Source: Ptychodera flava
Lineage: Eukaryota > Hemichordata > Enteropneusta > Ptychoderidae
Assembly (NCBI RefSeq): GCF_041260155.1
Contig: NC_091944.1
Span: 27,513,832-27,577,831 of the forward strand
Length of the DNA stretch: 64,000 bases
Reading direction: 5' to 3'
The notes under the pieces were generated by a model. The model did not search any database. It saw only the letters and a program-made list of their open reading frames with translations, and was not told where the DNA came from. The position numbers and the translations under genes are program-made. Each line of letters opens with the position of its first letter. Positions within the stretch are counted from its first letter, which is position 1. Positions 24,842 to 35,991 of this stretch are shown one piece after another.

Positions 24842-25000
24842 GTATGCAAATCAACAGGCCGTATCAGGCTTTGTTATGTAAATCAACAGGTCGTATCACT
24901 TTTTCATATGCAAATATTCAATTGAATGAAAGAAAGACGCGCTGATCATTCCTTTCATATGCAAATCAACAAGGCGTATCACTGTATTGACATGCAAATC
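24842..25000. repeat. cluster of ATGCAAAT octamer motifs in degenerate tandem units
   Basis: ATGCAAAT at 24844, 24908, 24959 and 24992 plus ATGTAAAT near 24876, mostly followed by CAACA and a GTATCA-like end. ATGCAAAT is the classical POU/octamer binding sequence. Whether it is bound here is unknown; it may just be the internal repeat of the element. Confidence 0.6.
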
Positions 25001-25064
25001 AACATGATAAATCATGTCACTGAACTCAGTACAGACCCAATACAGGGCATAGGTATATGATAAT

Positions 25065-25757
25065 ATGAGGGTAATAACCTCTCAGTGTCACACGTTCTTG
25101 CGATAAAAGTAATTGAAAATCAGTGTTCAACACTTTTACACATGTTAAACATCTGCCAATGCCTTTGCTAATTATCACATGCAATCGAATCTTGTCAAAC
25201 TTCATAGACATCGTCTTAGACTTTTCATGTGAAATGTTTCCTAGAAGTTGAAGAGCTAATCTCGCAGTCCCTTTCCCGACAGCCATGAAAAACGAATAAT
25301 ATCAAACTTCAGTTGAAACTTTGCTATGCACAGTAGTCAGCCTTATTGAGTGTATTTTATATGTTGGCGATAAATTGGCATTAGTTAATATTTCATGTAA
25401 CATCTAAAACACATTGTACCCGTAATACATGAAATTGAGGATGTGTGTAACTTTCGATGCAACCCGGTTTTGACGAAAAACGGCAAAATTGTAAAAGTCG
25501 TTTAGTGTTAGAGTTCACTAAAGGTCTTGGGTAAGCCAATAAAATGATTCATATAGGGACGTTGTTTTAGTCTGTTTATACCAGTTGTTATTTTCATGTC
25601 ATTTATAGTATTTAGGTTTAATGCATAGTGTAGAATTCCAAGAAGTAGACTCATTCCAACTACAGCTATTATGGTCGATAGGAAGAAGCGGGAGTACAGC
25701 AAAGTCTTGACACAGTGTGGAGAAATGAAAGGCGTACTCGACCAATTTTTTAATTCT
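25065..25757. other. 3' flank of the vanished end of copy C
   Basis: Aligns closely with 44279-44690 after copy D exon 6, including TCAGTGTCACAC and the GAAGAGCTAATCTCGCAGTC stretch. It shows where C's exon 6 should have been. No gene; open frames are not conserved with D. Confidence 0.7.
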
Positions 25758-25761
25758 TTAA

Positions 25762-26110
25762 GGTAGAACGCACCTCGGGGACAGACATTCAGACTCTCAA
25801 GCTTTTACAATTCTTTTCTGATATACCACATATTGGGGTTCATTTTAAAGCTCTTGTGTAAGAAAACTTTCAACCGGCTTAGTTTTTCAAAATTCGAAAA
25901 CAATTTTTTATCTCCAAAGAGTTAACACAGGGATGGCGGCCATTTTGAATTTCTAATATCGGTAAATCTTGGGCAATTTGTTTCTCTAGTACCAAATTTG
26001 CACTGTGACCCCTGTTTTTAATCTTGATTTTGAAAGAGAATGATTGAAAGATTCATTGAGGAAAGTTAGAGCAAAAGTTTAAGTCTTTCACTTTTAACGT
26101 GCATACTACC
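25762..26110. mobile_element. TTAA-flanked MITE, best-preserved copy
   Basis: Direct TTAA at 25758-25761 and 26111-26114; inverted ends GGTAGAACGCAC and GTGCATACTACC. Length is about 349 with no coding capacity. Related copies lie at 8258-8330, 11483-11766 and 43309-43623. A TTAA target suggests piggyBac-type mobilisation (inference). Confidence 0.8.
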
Positions 26111-26559
26111 TTAAACGATCTTTATTTATAAAACCGAGGTTTCGGTAATGCACAGATTGCCTTCCTAAGGGTAAAAGCCAATACATAAAAGCGGATAACA
26201 TAGAACGTGTCAAAGGAAAGTGGAACGACTACAAAGTAAAATCATGACAAAACCGTCAAAGGGCGGTTACAAAATGCAGTATTCAGAATATAGAAACTGA
26301 GATGATGTTAAATACGGGAATAAATATAATAATATGAAAGTCAACATAGCGAAAATGGAGAAGGGACTTTACTAACCTAGATCGTGTGAGGTCTGAATGG
26401 AGAATGAAATGTCCTGTCAGGAGAACCCTTAGGTGCATGTTAAAGAGACGGATCAACAAGGCCAACAAGAGTCAGGTCATCCCTGGAGACCTGTTTACCA
26501 AATATTAAAACTGTCATATATATATACATATATATACACACAACGAGAATGTTTTTACA

Positions 26560-27132
26560 AATGCTATGTTTTTATTTGCAACGAAGCAGTTATCTGAGGG
26601 GACCATATAAGGTTAATCAATGTTTGACATAATTGACAAATGTTATCATAGTGTCCGTTTACCGCCGACGAAACAAATACTTTTACTCATATCCTATGTT
26701 CTGATGGTCCTAATTGCCCGATCTGTCATTATGGTACTAACGAATGTTTGTTTAAACTGTCTTGCCTGCTCTGACACATTTTCACATCAAAACGTTGGCT
26801 GTAAACAGTTGACTGTTTCCCACGAGGATTGTGCCGAGGTCCTAATCGGAAGAATAGGCACGCTGCGAGTTCGAATCCCACAGACGATTGCAGGATGTAC
26901 GTATATGTTGTAGGAGTAGGGTGTTCCGGTTTCTGTATAGAGGGACAGACATGAATACACTATCCTTGGGTATTTTGGAAGAAATCAAAATTCTACGAGA
27001 ACTGTGAAACCGTACTCGACCATTCTCTCTACTTTGACTCTTTTGTTTCCAGCTCTCCCACTCCTGTAAACATGAGAAACTCCCCTTGTCACTTTGCAAT
27101 TGCAAAAGCCCCTTTGCCATTGCCCTCTCCAC
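26560..27132. repeat. duplicated flank block (paralogous to 46230-46825)
   Basis: Extended similarity to the block after remnant E, including a GAGTTCGAATCCC box-B-like sequence near 26868 and the CTTGGGTATTTTGGAAGAAA stretch. The box could derive from a tRNA-type SINE promoter, but no tRNA fold is evident. No gene. Confidence 0.65.
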
Positions 27133-27712
27133 TATCAATCAATCAATCAATCAATCAAAAGCATTTATATAGCGCCAAAATCCATTACGAGGTAATGTTC
27201 TAAGGCGCTGAACAAGAACACAAAAATCAAAAAGCTCTCTCAAAGAGATGCGATTTCAAGCCCTTTTTAAAGGTGATCAATGTAGGCGACTGGCGAAGTT
27301 CCAACGGAAGACTGTTCCACAAATCGGGAGCACATCTTGAGAAGGAGCGTTTCCCATACGTTTGCAGGTTACACCGTGGCACATGAAGAAGACTTTTCTC
27401 ATTTGATCGAAGTAAGCGAGGTGAAGGTTTGATGTGAAGCAGATCTGATAAGTACACAGGAGCAGTGCCATTTAATGCCTTGTATGTAATCAGAAGAATT
27501 TTGTAATGGATCCTGTATTATACCGGTAACCAATGAAGTTCCTTAAGTGTAGAGGTGTTGTGGTCAGATGTCCTTTGAAGGTAGTCCAAACAGGAGAGCG
27601 TTACAGTAGTCTAATTTGGATGAGATGAAGGCATGCATAACTATCTGACAGGTTTCTTTTGTGAGATACTGACGGATGTGACCAATTTTCCTGAGATGAT
27701 AGTAGATGGCTT
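27133..27712 (-). mobile_element. LINE 3' fragment with (ATTG)n tail
   Basis: Minus-strand pieces LKELHWLPV, then RSFSRCAPDLWNSLPLELRQ and FKKGLKSHLFERAF, are the usual C-terminus of CR1/L2-like LINE proteins. The 3' end is a TATATAGCGCC stretch and an (ATTG)n tail at 27133-27156. The paralogous block at about 46823 lacks the whole piece, so this is a 5'-truncated insertion after the duplication. Confidence 0.8.
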
Positions 27713-28199
27713 TGCATGTGGTGGTTTTTCATTTCTCGTCGACAGCAAACAGCCGAAATCTATTCTCAGTCCGCAAGAAGTCCACTAAGCAGGGGATAGA
27801 CAGTTTCTTATCTTACGTATTCGAAGTGTCGTGCACATATCACGCCACTTCTGCAGGAGTTACACTGGCTGCCTTGACGTCGACATTATTTATATGATGT
27901 TAGCCATCACTCAAAACACTGTATCGAATATTGTAGACAGTGTATTCTACACAAAAAAGATGTGACTTCTTCTGGGATTCCTAATCGTCGATTGATTAAG
28001 TTTGCGTTCATGCAGTTAATATAAGAACTTTATCATATTCGAGACAATGTCTGTAGTTTTCAAGAAGTAGTCTTATTGATCTACCATTCGCGCCTTTTTT
28101 GAAGCATATAACTAGTCGTGGTAAGGCATGTGTTTCTCAATAATGTTTCATGTTGAAATAAAAGATCAAGTATATGATAAACCAAGGTCGTTGAGCATG
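27713..28199. other. intergenic, paralogous to 46840-47330
   Basis: Continuation of the duplicated flank (TCTCGTCGACA, GTCGTGCACATATCACGCC). No gene seen. Confidence 0.6.
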
Positions 28200-29042
28200 G
28201 TCATTTACCTCATTCTGTAATGAAAATAGTGTCCATAACCATGTTATGCACCAATAATGATGTCCTTTAATCATTGTAATTGATATGTCATGACAACAAT
28301 CTTCGTAAACGTCTACAGGTGCATGATGGAAATTATCACACATAAGCATGAAACGTTAACTCTACTTCGGGAATCGTCCGTGTTTTATTTTGAATTGTAC
28401 CATCTTCATAGCTGATTCATTATATATTTCAGTAGGCATTAAAGTAAAATTGTTGATACATGAAGTATTTTTCATCACTACATAACAGGTCTTTTATTGA
28501 CGAACAGATAGGCTTAAAAGAATTAATATCAAGCAAAACTCGATTACGACATTAACTCAAAGCATTTCACATTCTTGCGCATAATCTAACATTATTAACT
28601 GTATGCCTTAATTACTGACGTGTCAAACCGTTTCGAATTAACACCTTTGTAAATAATGTGATAATAATGAAATTGTGTTTCAACGGTTTTTCGAAAGAAA
28701 AAACAATTACTTAATATCGAAAAAGAATTCCAGGTAAAGGTGTATGGCACATTTCGTTACAATCTCAGTTGATCAGAGAATAGCGCCTTTTTAAATTACA
28801 TGCATAGAATGCATACCTCTTCGCGTGTAAACATTTATAGTTGACCCTAGGTCTCTTGTTTTCCCGTAAAGTAACAGTTACTTGGTATTTGCAATGTGGC
28901 AGTTCAGGTTTCAAACTTCAAAGTACAAACAACTGTCTTTAACGAGAAGCAACCATGCGTACTGTCAGGCACATGTGTACAAATCTGGAAGAGTTGTAGT
29001 TGATGTTACATAGTGTACTGAAGTTATTTGACTCCTTTGCAC

Positions 29043-29135
<93 letters not shown>

Positions 29136-30340
29136 AGGAAGTAAGGGAGGGGTGTTTTTGTGTGTGTATTGCATGCTTGAATATTCTGTTTTTCCCTACT
29201 GAATAATTAATGGCAGGCTAGCGACATACTCTGTGTATCACTATTCTTATCATTCCATCTTTTCAGTGTATTATTGAAGTTAAAAAGGGGCGGTGCCTCT
29301 CTATGGTATGACCTCATTATAAAGCTTTTGTACTCAGCATGCGGTCTTGATTTTAATCTTTCGACCTTTGGGACATATTCCACTTGGACGATTGGAAGAA
29401 GGACGATCAATATCACGTTAACTGGTTCCTGCAACTGAGCAGAGGCTGATTATATTGTGTTTAAAGAAAGCATGCATAACCTCAAATCTTGTTGATTTCA
29501 TGTACGGTCACTGGAGTCACTGGAAACAATGCATCAGCCGCCATCGGTTTATAGGATGAATTTGACCGTTCAGGTATGTACATCTATTTCGAACCAAGAA
29601 AATCAGAGTATACGAAATACTGAGTTGATCGATCGAGTAGAGCCTTTAGTATTTGAAACGTCAAAATCTGATATCAAACAAATACCTTTCATATCATCGT
29701 ACAGTCCATAGGATTACGCTAAGTTCACAGATCTATATACCTATATACACGCCATAAAGTAAGGTTACTCCTGAACAATTATGCGAATATAATCGACGTC
29801 ACACGCGTACCTAATCTAAATAAAATAAAGTGTAGATATGGCGACATGCTCACTTCTGCTTATCGTTTGTTTGCTCCATTTACCCCATTACCTGTTAGTC
29901 GCTTCACTGTACGCATACGTAGGCCATCCTTCAAACCAGATTTTAATAGGTTGACGCCAACCTTTTCCGTACGAGTTCAAACAGATGATAAGAGACTGGG
30001 TAGGTGTGTACTGAAAACCCAGTATGCCATGTTGATAATACTTTTATGACGTACGTAAGATATTTTTGCGGGTGAATAGAATAATCCAATGAAACTTTAA
30101 GATTCAGGTCTTCATACTCTAAAAAGTGGAATATATATTCTGGGCACTGTAAATTGTTAATAGCAGATAATCGTAATAACTTGATTCAACGACGGTATGA
30201 GTAATGAAAACTTTAGGATATTGTTTCGAATGTGTACCGGGTTCATGTGAAATCAGACACTTGCATATAGATTGCAAATGATTTGAAACGACTATCAAAA
30301 ATAAATTGCAGTGACTTAATATTACCAAGCAGCCGTTTAG
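28200..30340. repeat. duplicated upstream module, copy 2 (before D)
   Basis: Matches 51050-52968 before copy F over almost its full length and the shorter modules before C and G. A possible 5' noncoding exon ends at a CAG/GTATGT donor (29571-29579) that is also present before F as TAG/GTACGT. Confidence 0.7.
29047..29131. repeat. (GA)n microsatellite
   Basis: Uninterrupted GA dinucleotides at the same place in the module as 19050-19123. Confidence 0.95.
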
Positions 30341-30404
30341 CCATTTCCTATTTTTAGCTCACGTGTGTAAACACGTGGGCTAATGTCATAGCGATGAGCG
30401 ATGT

Positions 30405-30453
30405 TTGTCTGTCTGTCCGTGTGTGTGTGTGTCTGTCTGTGTGTGTGTGTGTG

Positions 30454-30508
<55 letters not shown>
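30405..30508. repeat. (CTGT)n/(GT)n microsatellite
   Basis: CTGT tetramers with embedded GT runs, inside the insertion. Open frames of Leu-Ser-Val-Cys repeats here are artefacts. Confidence 0.9.
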
Positions 30509-30796
30509 TTACACGACAACTCAAAAATGCTAAACGGATTCAAGTCAGATTTGGTACCAGGTACTATATGCTACTTGCAAGAACTGATTAGATTTTGGTT
30601 AGTGTGGCTTGCATATTAATGAAGTTATGCAATATTGTTTTTTTTTCCGTACAATGGTTTCCCTATGGAGACGGTAATGACAGTGTAGACATATATCAAA
30701 AAATACTGCACCAAATTTCATGAAACTTTTCACAGATGACAGTCTCAGAACATTATGATGAGACTGTTAGTGTGAGTGTCATGTCAATTATCTTCT

Positions 30797-31800
30797 CATT
30801 TGTATATTTAATGAACTTTTGTTATTAGTGAGATAACTCTGAAATTCCTGCACGAAACTTGATGATACTTGCAACAAATATTGATCTGATATATATCTAA
30901 TTATACTTAGAAGCATTTGGCAGTGTCAAGTAAAAAATAGCTCATTTGCATATTTTATGAAGTTTTGTAATTAGTCATATAACTCCGATATAACTTCACC
31001 AAATGTGATGAAATCTGCTGCAGATACTGATCTGACTGATATCTAACTGTAGTGTAAAGCATTTAGTAGTGTGAAATTAATAAGGGTTCATTTGCATATT
31101 TAATGAACTTTGTAATTAGTGATATTACTCCAAAATTACAGCGTTAAATTTGATGAAACTTGCTACAGATGTTTATCTGATAAATATCCAATTGTACTGA
31201 GAAGCATTGAGCAGTGTCAAGTTAATAATTAGCTCATTTGCATATTTCATGAAGTCTTATAATTAGTCATATAACTCCGAAATAACAGCATCAAACGTCA
31301 TGAAAACTGCTGCATATACTGATCTGACAGATATCTTACTGTGTTGTAAAGCATTTAGTAGTGTAAAGTTAATTAAGGGTTCATTTGCATATTTAATAAA
31401 CTTTGTAATTAGTTATACAATTCTGAAATTACGGCGCAAATTTTTGTGAAACGTGCTGCAGAAACTGATTTGATAAATATTTACTTGTGCTATGAATCAT
31501 TGAACAGTGTCAAGTTAATTTAGGGTTTATTTGCATATTTAATGAACTTTGTAATTAGTGACATTACTCTAAAATTACAGCACTAAATTAAATAAAACGT
31601 GCTACAAATGTTGATCTGATTGATATCTAATTGTCCCATGAAGCATTTAGCAGTGTCAAGTTAATTAACAGCTCATTTGCATGTTAAATAAAGTTTTGTA
31701 ATTAGTGATTAAATTCTAAGAGTACTGTGCGAAGTTAAAAAAAAACCTGTTACATATAGTGATAACATATATCTTATTGTTCTTTGAAGGTACTACTATT
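30797..31800. repeat. tandem satellite, about 146-bp unit
   Basis: The phrase CATTTGCATATTTAATGAA recurs at about 30797, 30943, 31088, 31233, 31380, 31527 and 31673, a spacing of 145-147. A partial earlier unit is at 30609. Two unit types alternate in part (GAAGTTTTGTAATTAGTCAT versus GAACTTTGTAATTAGTGAT), suggesting a dimer of about 292 bp. Confidence 0.85.
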
Positions 31801-32149
31801 AATGAACCTGTTGTAAAACACGTGAGCATATCCATTTCCTATTTTTAATATTTATATCAAAGGTTGTATTAATTTCTTTTCTCTTCAATATGGATCTCAC
31901 ACCGATTCTAATATACAATCTTTCTACATTTTCCTCTTCGACAATAATCGGGCTCTTTTGGTCTTTCAGTTAGCTTGAATATCTTGATATCGAGCACAAC
32001 CTATATCTACATGAACGTAAAATACTCTATTAGCCAGATATTGCATGTTACAAGTAAAACACTGTTTCTAAACTTTATTTTATCTTTTACTTGATACATC
32101 TATTGTGTCATGTTTCTGTTTTACTATAGTCACACAGCTTTTAAAAGAA

Positions 32150-32309
32150 ATGGAAGCGGCCAAAGGAGTTCCCCCAGACGGTGGATGGGGATGGGTGATT
32201 GTCTTTGCATCATTCATAGGATTTGTCATCAGTGCAGGATTAGTGAATTCCTTTTCGGTGCTGTATGTAGCGTTTTTGGACGCATTCGGAGAATCAAAAG
32301 CTGTTACAG
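32150..32309 (+). CDS. copy D exon 1 (TM1)
   Basis: MEAAKGVPPDGGWGW, TM1 VIVFASFIGFVISAG, then LVNSFSVLYVAFLDAFGES. Phase 1 donor acag/gtatgg. An earlier in-frame ATG at 32105 is possible, but a TTTTACTATAG acceptor-like site lies between, so the ATG next to the conserved block is preferred. MCT1 Lys38 is Asn here. Confidence 0.88.
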
Positions 32310-32360
32310 GTATGGTTCCGATATAAACGGTATTATCTTAAGCCTCTTTACCGACACAGC

Positions 32361-32600
32361 TCATCATGTATATATATGGCATTTGTTTAACAGCGTTGAT
32401 TTGTCATCATTGATATATGTAGCGTTTCTGTTGTACAAAAATTCCATCGCTTGCTTATGTCAGGGTAACTCGAATCGGATGCTTTGTCAATAATTGACCA
32501 CGATTTCAAAGACCGCGTCTTTCAAAGACAAATAAGCTTTAAAAATTCCAGGCTGTTCTCGTAATTTTGTTACGGATCGATTGCATGTAGAGAAGCGCTT
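32361..32600 (-). mobile_element. Penelope-like endonuclease remnant in copy D intron 1
   Basis: Related to 17760-18000 and 50470-50700: AACAGCGTTGATTTGTCATC and GTTACGGATCGATTGCATG blocks. Too eroded to translate well. Confidence 0.55.
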
Positions 32601-32608
32601 TTGAAGGT

Positions 32609-32614
32609 ATATAT

Positions 32615-32695
<81 letters not shown>
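32609..32695. repeat. (TA)n microsatellite
   Basis: TA dinucleotides with one slip near 32626. Confidence 0.95.
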
Positions 32696-32697
<2 letters not shown>

Positions 32698-32999
32698 ATA
32701 TTTATTTCTTTAAAGCACACTACACATACGTCTCAGTGCGCTTTACACATTTAAAATTGATAAAAATACCAGCAAAACATGACAAACTTAAAATGTAAAA
32801 ACAATCAAATTATGCTAAAAAATTATGCTAAAAAACGTACATATTATATATATATATACATTAAATATGAGAACATATCAAGTATGTTTGGTACCAATTA
32901 CTCGAGTTTTACGCATACACGCGATCGTCAGATTGGTAGATTTTATTGTATGAAATTTGCTTCAGATGCTTACATACAATATCAGGTTGGGTCAAACCA

Positions 33000-33450
33000 T
33001 TTGGTGTGGTGGGTTGGATTGAAATTTGACACGTAACATTTGTTTTCGTGTCGTGTTTAAAATGCTGGACTTATCTGCATTGATTATGAATACTGTAAGA
33101 CAAAGTTTGCATTGATTTGACACATTTGAGTAACTACTTGCAGTCGATATGGTTGACCATGATATATTAAACGGTTTGCCCATATTTTGATAATTCTGTG
33201 CTGTTGGCGTATGCCTTACTTCGGAAAGATTTGACATGATTTGCGTAGCGTATTTTAAATGTGTTGTCAGTTAGACCGATGTAATGTTTCGTCTCATTGG
33301 CATCGCTTATAACATTAGCTTTATAGATTATAGGTTTAGACTGGCAAGCCCCCTGGAGTGGGCAATTGGTCTTGATGCAGCATTTACATACGTCAATGAG
33401 TTTGTTATCATTGCGCTTGGTGACCCGTCTGTTGTGTGATTTCATAATAC
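33000..33450 (-). mobile_element. Penelope-like element, GIY-YIG endonuclease fragment
   Basis: The minus strand encodes DVCKCCIKTNCPLQGACQSK, a cysteine cluster, then YIGLTDNTFKIRYANHVKSF and STELSKY. This is the GIY-YIG catalytic start (Y-I-G, then R in KIRYANH) of a Penelope-like endonuclease, the clearest of the pieces in this window. Confidence 0.82.
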
Positions 33451-33459
33451 TGTCAATAG

Positions 33460-33464
<5 letters not shown>

Positions 33465-33538
<74 letters not shown>
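33465..33538. repeat. (TA)n microsatellite
   Basis: Pure TA dinucleotides next to the Penelope-like fragment. Confidence 0.95.
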
Positions 33539-33542
<4 letters not shown>

Positions 33543-33645
33543 ATTATGCAGATGTCCTTGTGGGAAATTCTTCTGTCTGATGATTGCAGGATGCATGAAA
33601 CTTAAGTAACAGATATCATTACTTTGTACTTGAAGTAATTTTGTG

Positions 33646-33647
<2 letters not shown>

Positions 33648-33691
<44 letters not shown>
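33648..33691. repeat. (TA)n, left part split by the LTR element
   Basis: The TA tract resumes at 39830 after the LTR element. ATAT on each side may be the target duplication, though this cannot be distinguished from the repeat itself. Confidence 0.85.
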
Positions 33692-33695
<4 letters not shown>

Positions 33696-34262
33696 ACGTG
33701 CAGAGAAAACGAACAAAAGGGTGAACTCAGCAGTTAACGTTTAAACAAAATTTATTACAAAAATAAAACTAATTGCTAAGTCAGGGATAGAGTACAAGCT
33801 TTAAGAGTGTACAGACTACTTATCTCAGCTGGGACGGCAAAGCTCCAGTCTCAGAGTTGTAACAGTCAGTCGGATGAATGAACAGTCCTTTGGCTTGCAG
33901 GCTTGAAGCTGCACAAAGTTCACAGTATAAATCCAGCGTTGACAGTGAAGGTCTTGAAAAGTCTTGAGAATGACTACTGCTGGAGTTTAGTAACACACAA
34001 GAGACACGATCCCAAAGTCTGACTGGAAGCTGTGCACGTCCCTTTTATAAAGGCATATAAGAACAATCTAGAACTTTTATTGACATGCTAATTACTGTTC
34101 TAAAATTATCTCCCTTACACAACTAATCAACTTTCCAGAACATTCCAAACATGACTAATTGAATTCAAGGTTGTGAGGTCATCAAGGGCAGTGACCTTGA
34201 GAATGTTCTAGACTAATTGAACTCAGGTCATGATGAGTGTGGGGGAAATGACCTACATAACA
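33692..34262 (-). repeat. 3' LTR of the Gmr1-like element
   Basis: 571 bases, about 99% identical to the partner at 39259-39829. Contains an AATAAA-type signal on the minus strand. Confidence 0.92.
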
Positions 34263-34374
34263 CACCCCCTCTTCAAAAAAAGAAAATTTTTCAATGAAAA
34301 ATCTTTCTTTTACAAATGTAATCTTAAAAGTGTGAACAACAATAAGTTCTAAATACGAGAGAGACAGTCTGCAA

Positions 34375-35810
34375 TTAAATTGTCTCTGCCTTGATATGTC
34401 TAATATCAAGATTAAACTCCTGTAACATTAAACTCCATCTTAGCAATCTCTGATTTTTGCCTTTGAATTTCTGCAGAAAAACAAGAGGGTTGTGATCAAT
34501 ATAAACCACTATTGGCTGATTTGAAGAAGTAACATAAACTTCAAAATGCTGTAAAGCTAATATCAAAGATAAACACTCTTTTTCAATTGTAGAGTAGTTT
34601 CTCTGGGATTTGTTAAATTTGCGTGAAAAATAGCAAACAGGATGATCTATACCATGACTATCCTCTTGCAATAAAACAGCACCAGCAGCCGTATCACTAG
34701 CATCTACAGCTAATTTGAATGGCAAAGTGAAATCTGGTGCAGACAACACTGGGGCACTTTGCAGTATGGCTTTAAGTGTATCAAATGCCTGTTGGCATTG
34801 CTCTGACCAAACAAACTTTACTTTCTTTTTAAGTAAGTTAGTCAAAGGCTCAGTAATTGTGGAGAAATTTGGACAGAATTTTCTGTAGTAACCAGCCATA
34901 CCGAGAAAGCGCATCAGTTGTCGTTTGCAGTTTGGTATGGGAAAACTTGAAATGGCACTGATTTTGGCATCAACAGGTTTTACCTCACCCTGTCCTACAG
35001 TATGTCCGAGGTAAGTTACCCTTGCCCATACAAACTCAGATTTGGCAAGGTTGACAGTCAACATTGCTTTACTCAGTCTCTCAAAGAACTTCCGCATGAG
35101 CTTGATGTGTTCCTCCCAGGTGTCACTATACAGAATGACGTCGTCAACGTAAGCTGCACACCCGTCTAGCCCGGATATGACGTCGTTGATCATCCGTTGG
35201 AACGTTGCCGGAGAGTTCTTCATTCCAAATGGCATCACCTTGTACTGGAACAATCCGTCTGGCGTAACAAAGGCGATATTTCACGAGCACGATCTGTCAG
35301 AGGGACTTGCCAAAATCCCTTCAGTAGGTCAAATTTCGTCACATACTTGGCTTTTCCCACTCGGTCGATGCAGTCATCAATCCTCGGGATTGGGAAAGTG
35401 TCTGTCTTTGTTAAAGTGTTGACCTTCCTAAAGTCCGTGCACATACGATAACTGTGATCTGATTTGGGAACAAGTATGCACGGCGAACTCCAGTTACTTT
35501 TACTGGGTTCAATAAAGTCATTGTCCAGCAGGTATTTGACTTCTTCCTGGAGATATTTTGCTTTCGTTGGATTCAGTCTGTATGGACGTTGTTTTACAGG
35601 CTTACTGTCCCCAACATCAACATCGTGATAGATGACGTTTGTCCTGGTTGGAATATCTTGGAACAGGTGTTTATATTCATGGAGCAGTTCTTTCACATGT
35701 TTAGTTGTGACGGCTGGAGGTGTGCCAACTTTGTAGACTCCAGATTCTCCAGGATTTCTGAATTCTAAAGTTTGACCGAGCCCTGCTTTGAATTTAGAGT
35801 ATTTTAACAC
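34375..35810 (-). mobile_element. reverse transcriptase and RNase H region of the Gmr1-like element
   Basis: Visible family motifs include VPKSDHSYRMCTDFRKVN, the YVDD catalytic box and the FLGMAGYYRKFCPNFS connector. The RNase H start KLAVDASDTAAGAVLLQ follows. Placed last in pol, next to the 3' LTR. Fossil, interrupted. Confidence 0.88.
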
Positions 35811-35991
35811 AAGTCAGTTTCAGTATCGCTATCTTCATAATGTCTTGAACTGACTGCACTGACAGGCTGTGTTTTAGTAGGATTATCCCTATCCAAATAT
35901 GGCTTAAGCATATTTATGTGACATAGCTGTTTTTGTTTTCGCCTGTCAGGTGTTATTATGATGTAATTTAAATCACTCAATTTCTTATCGA

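Larger units (their letters stand above)
23139..25064. mobile_element. 1.9-kb insertion with inverted termini, composite
   Basis: The ends are ATTATCATATACCCATGCCC and the inverse of ATTATCATATACCTATGCCC. Copies D (44260-44290) and F (56215-56240) run straight from AAATTTGAA to TCAG-GTCACAC without it, so it is an insertion. Inside are an inward copy of the right terminus at 23881-23899, two long hairpins (23914-24200), an inward copy of the left terminus at 24202-24220, a CpG-rich stretch (23270-23770) and a cluster of octamer motifs (24842-25000). It could be two copies of one element flanking a hairpin block. No transposase was seen, so it is non-autonomous and of unknown superfamily. Confidence 0.7.
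30357..31831. mobile_element. satellite-bearing insertion with 16-bp target duplication
   Basis: CCATTTCCTATTTTTA occurs at 30341-30356 and again at 31832-31847. Copy F has a single, uninterrupted version at 52969-52984, so the DNA between was inserted. The left end has a GCTCACGTGT/ACACGTGGGCT hairpin and the right end ACACGTGAGC. Then come a GTCTGT microsatellite (30405-30508) and a satellite of about 146-bp units. No coding capacity. The element class is unknown; the long target duplication would suit LINE-type mobilisation. Confidence 0.75.

Noticed and set aside
26860-26890. tRNA gene at GAGTTCGAATCCC
   Set aside because: Only a box-B-like sequence; no cloverleaf or anticodon stem can be drawn, and the block is a duplicated repeat.
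30797-31800. CRISPR array
   Set aside because: Units of about 146 bp are repeated over their whole length, with no short repeat/unique spacer pattern, in a eukaryotic setting.
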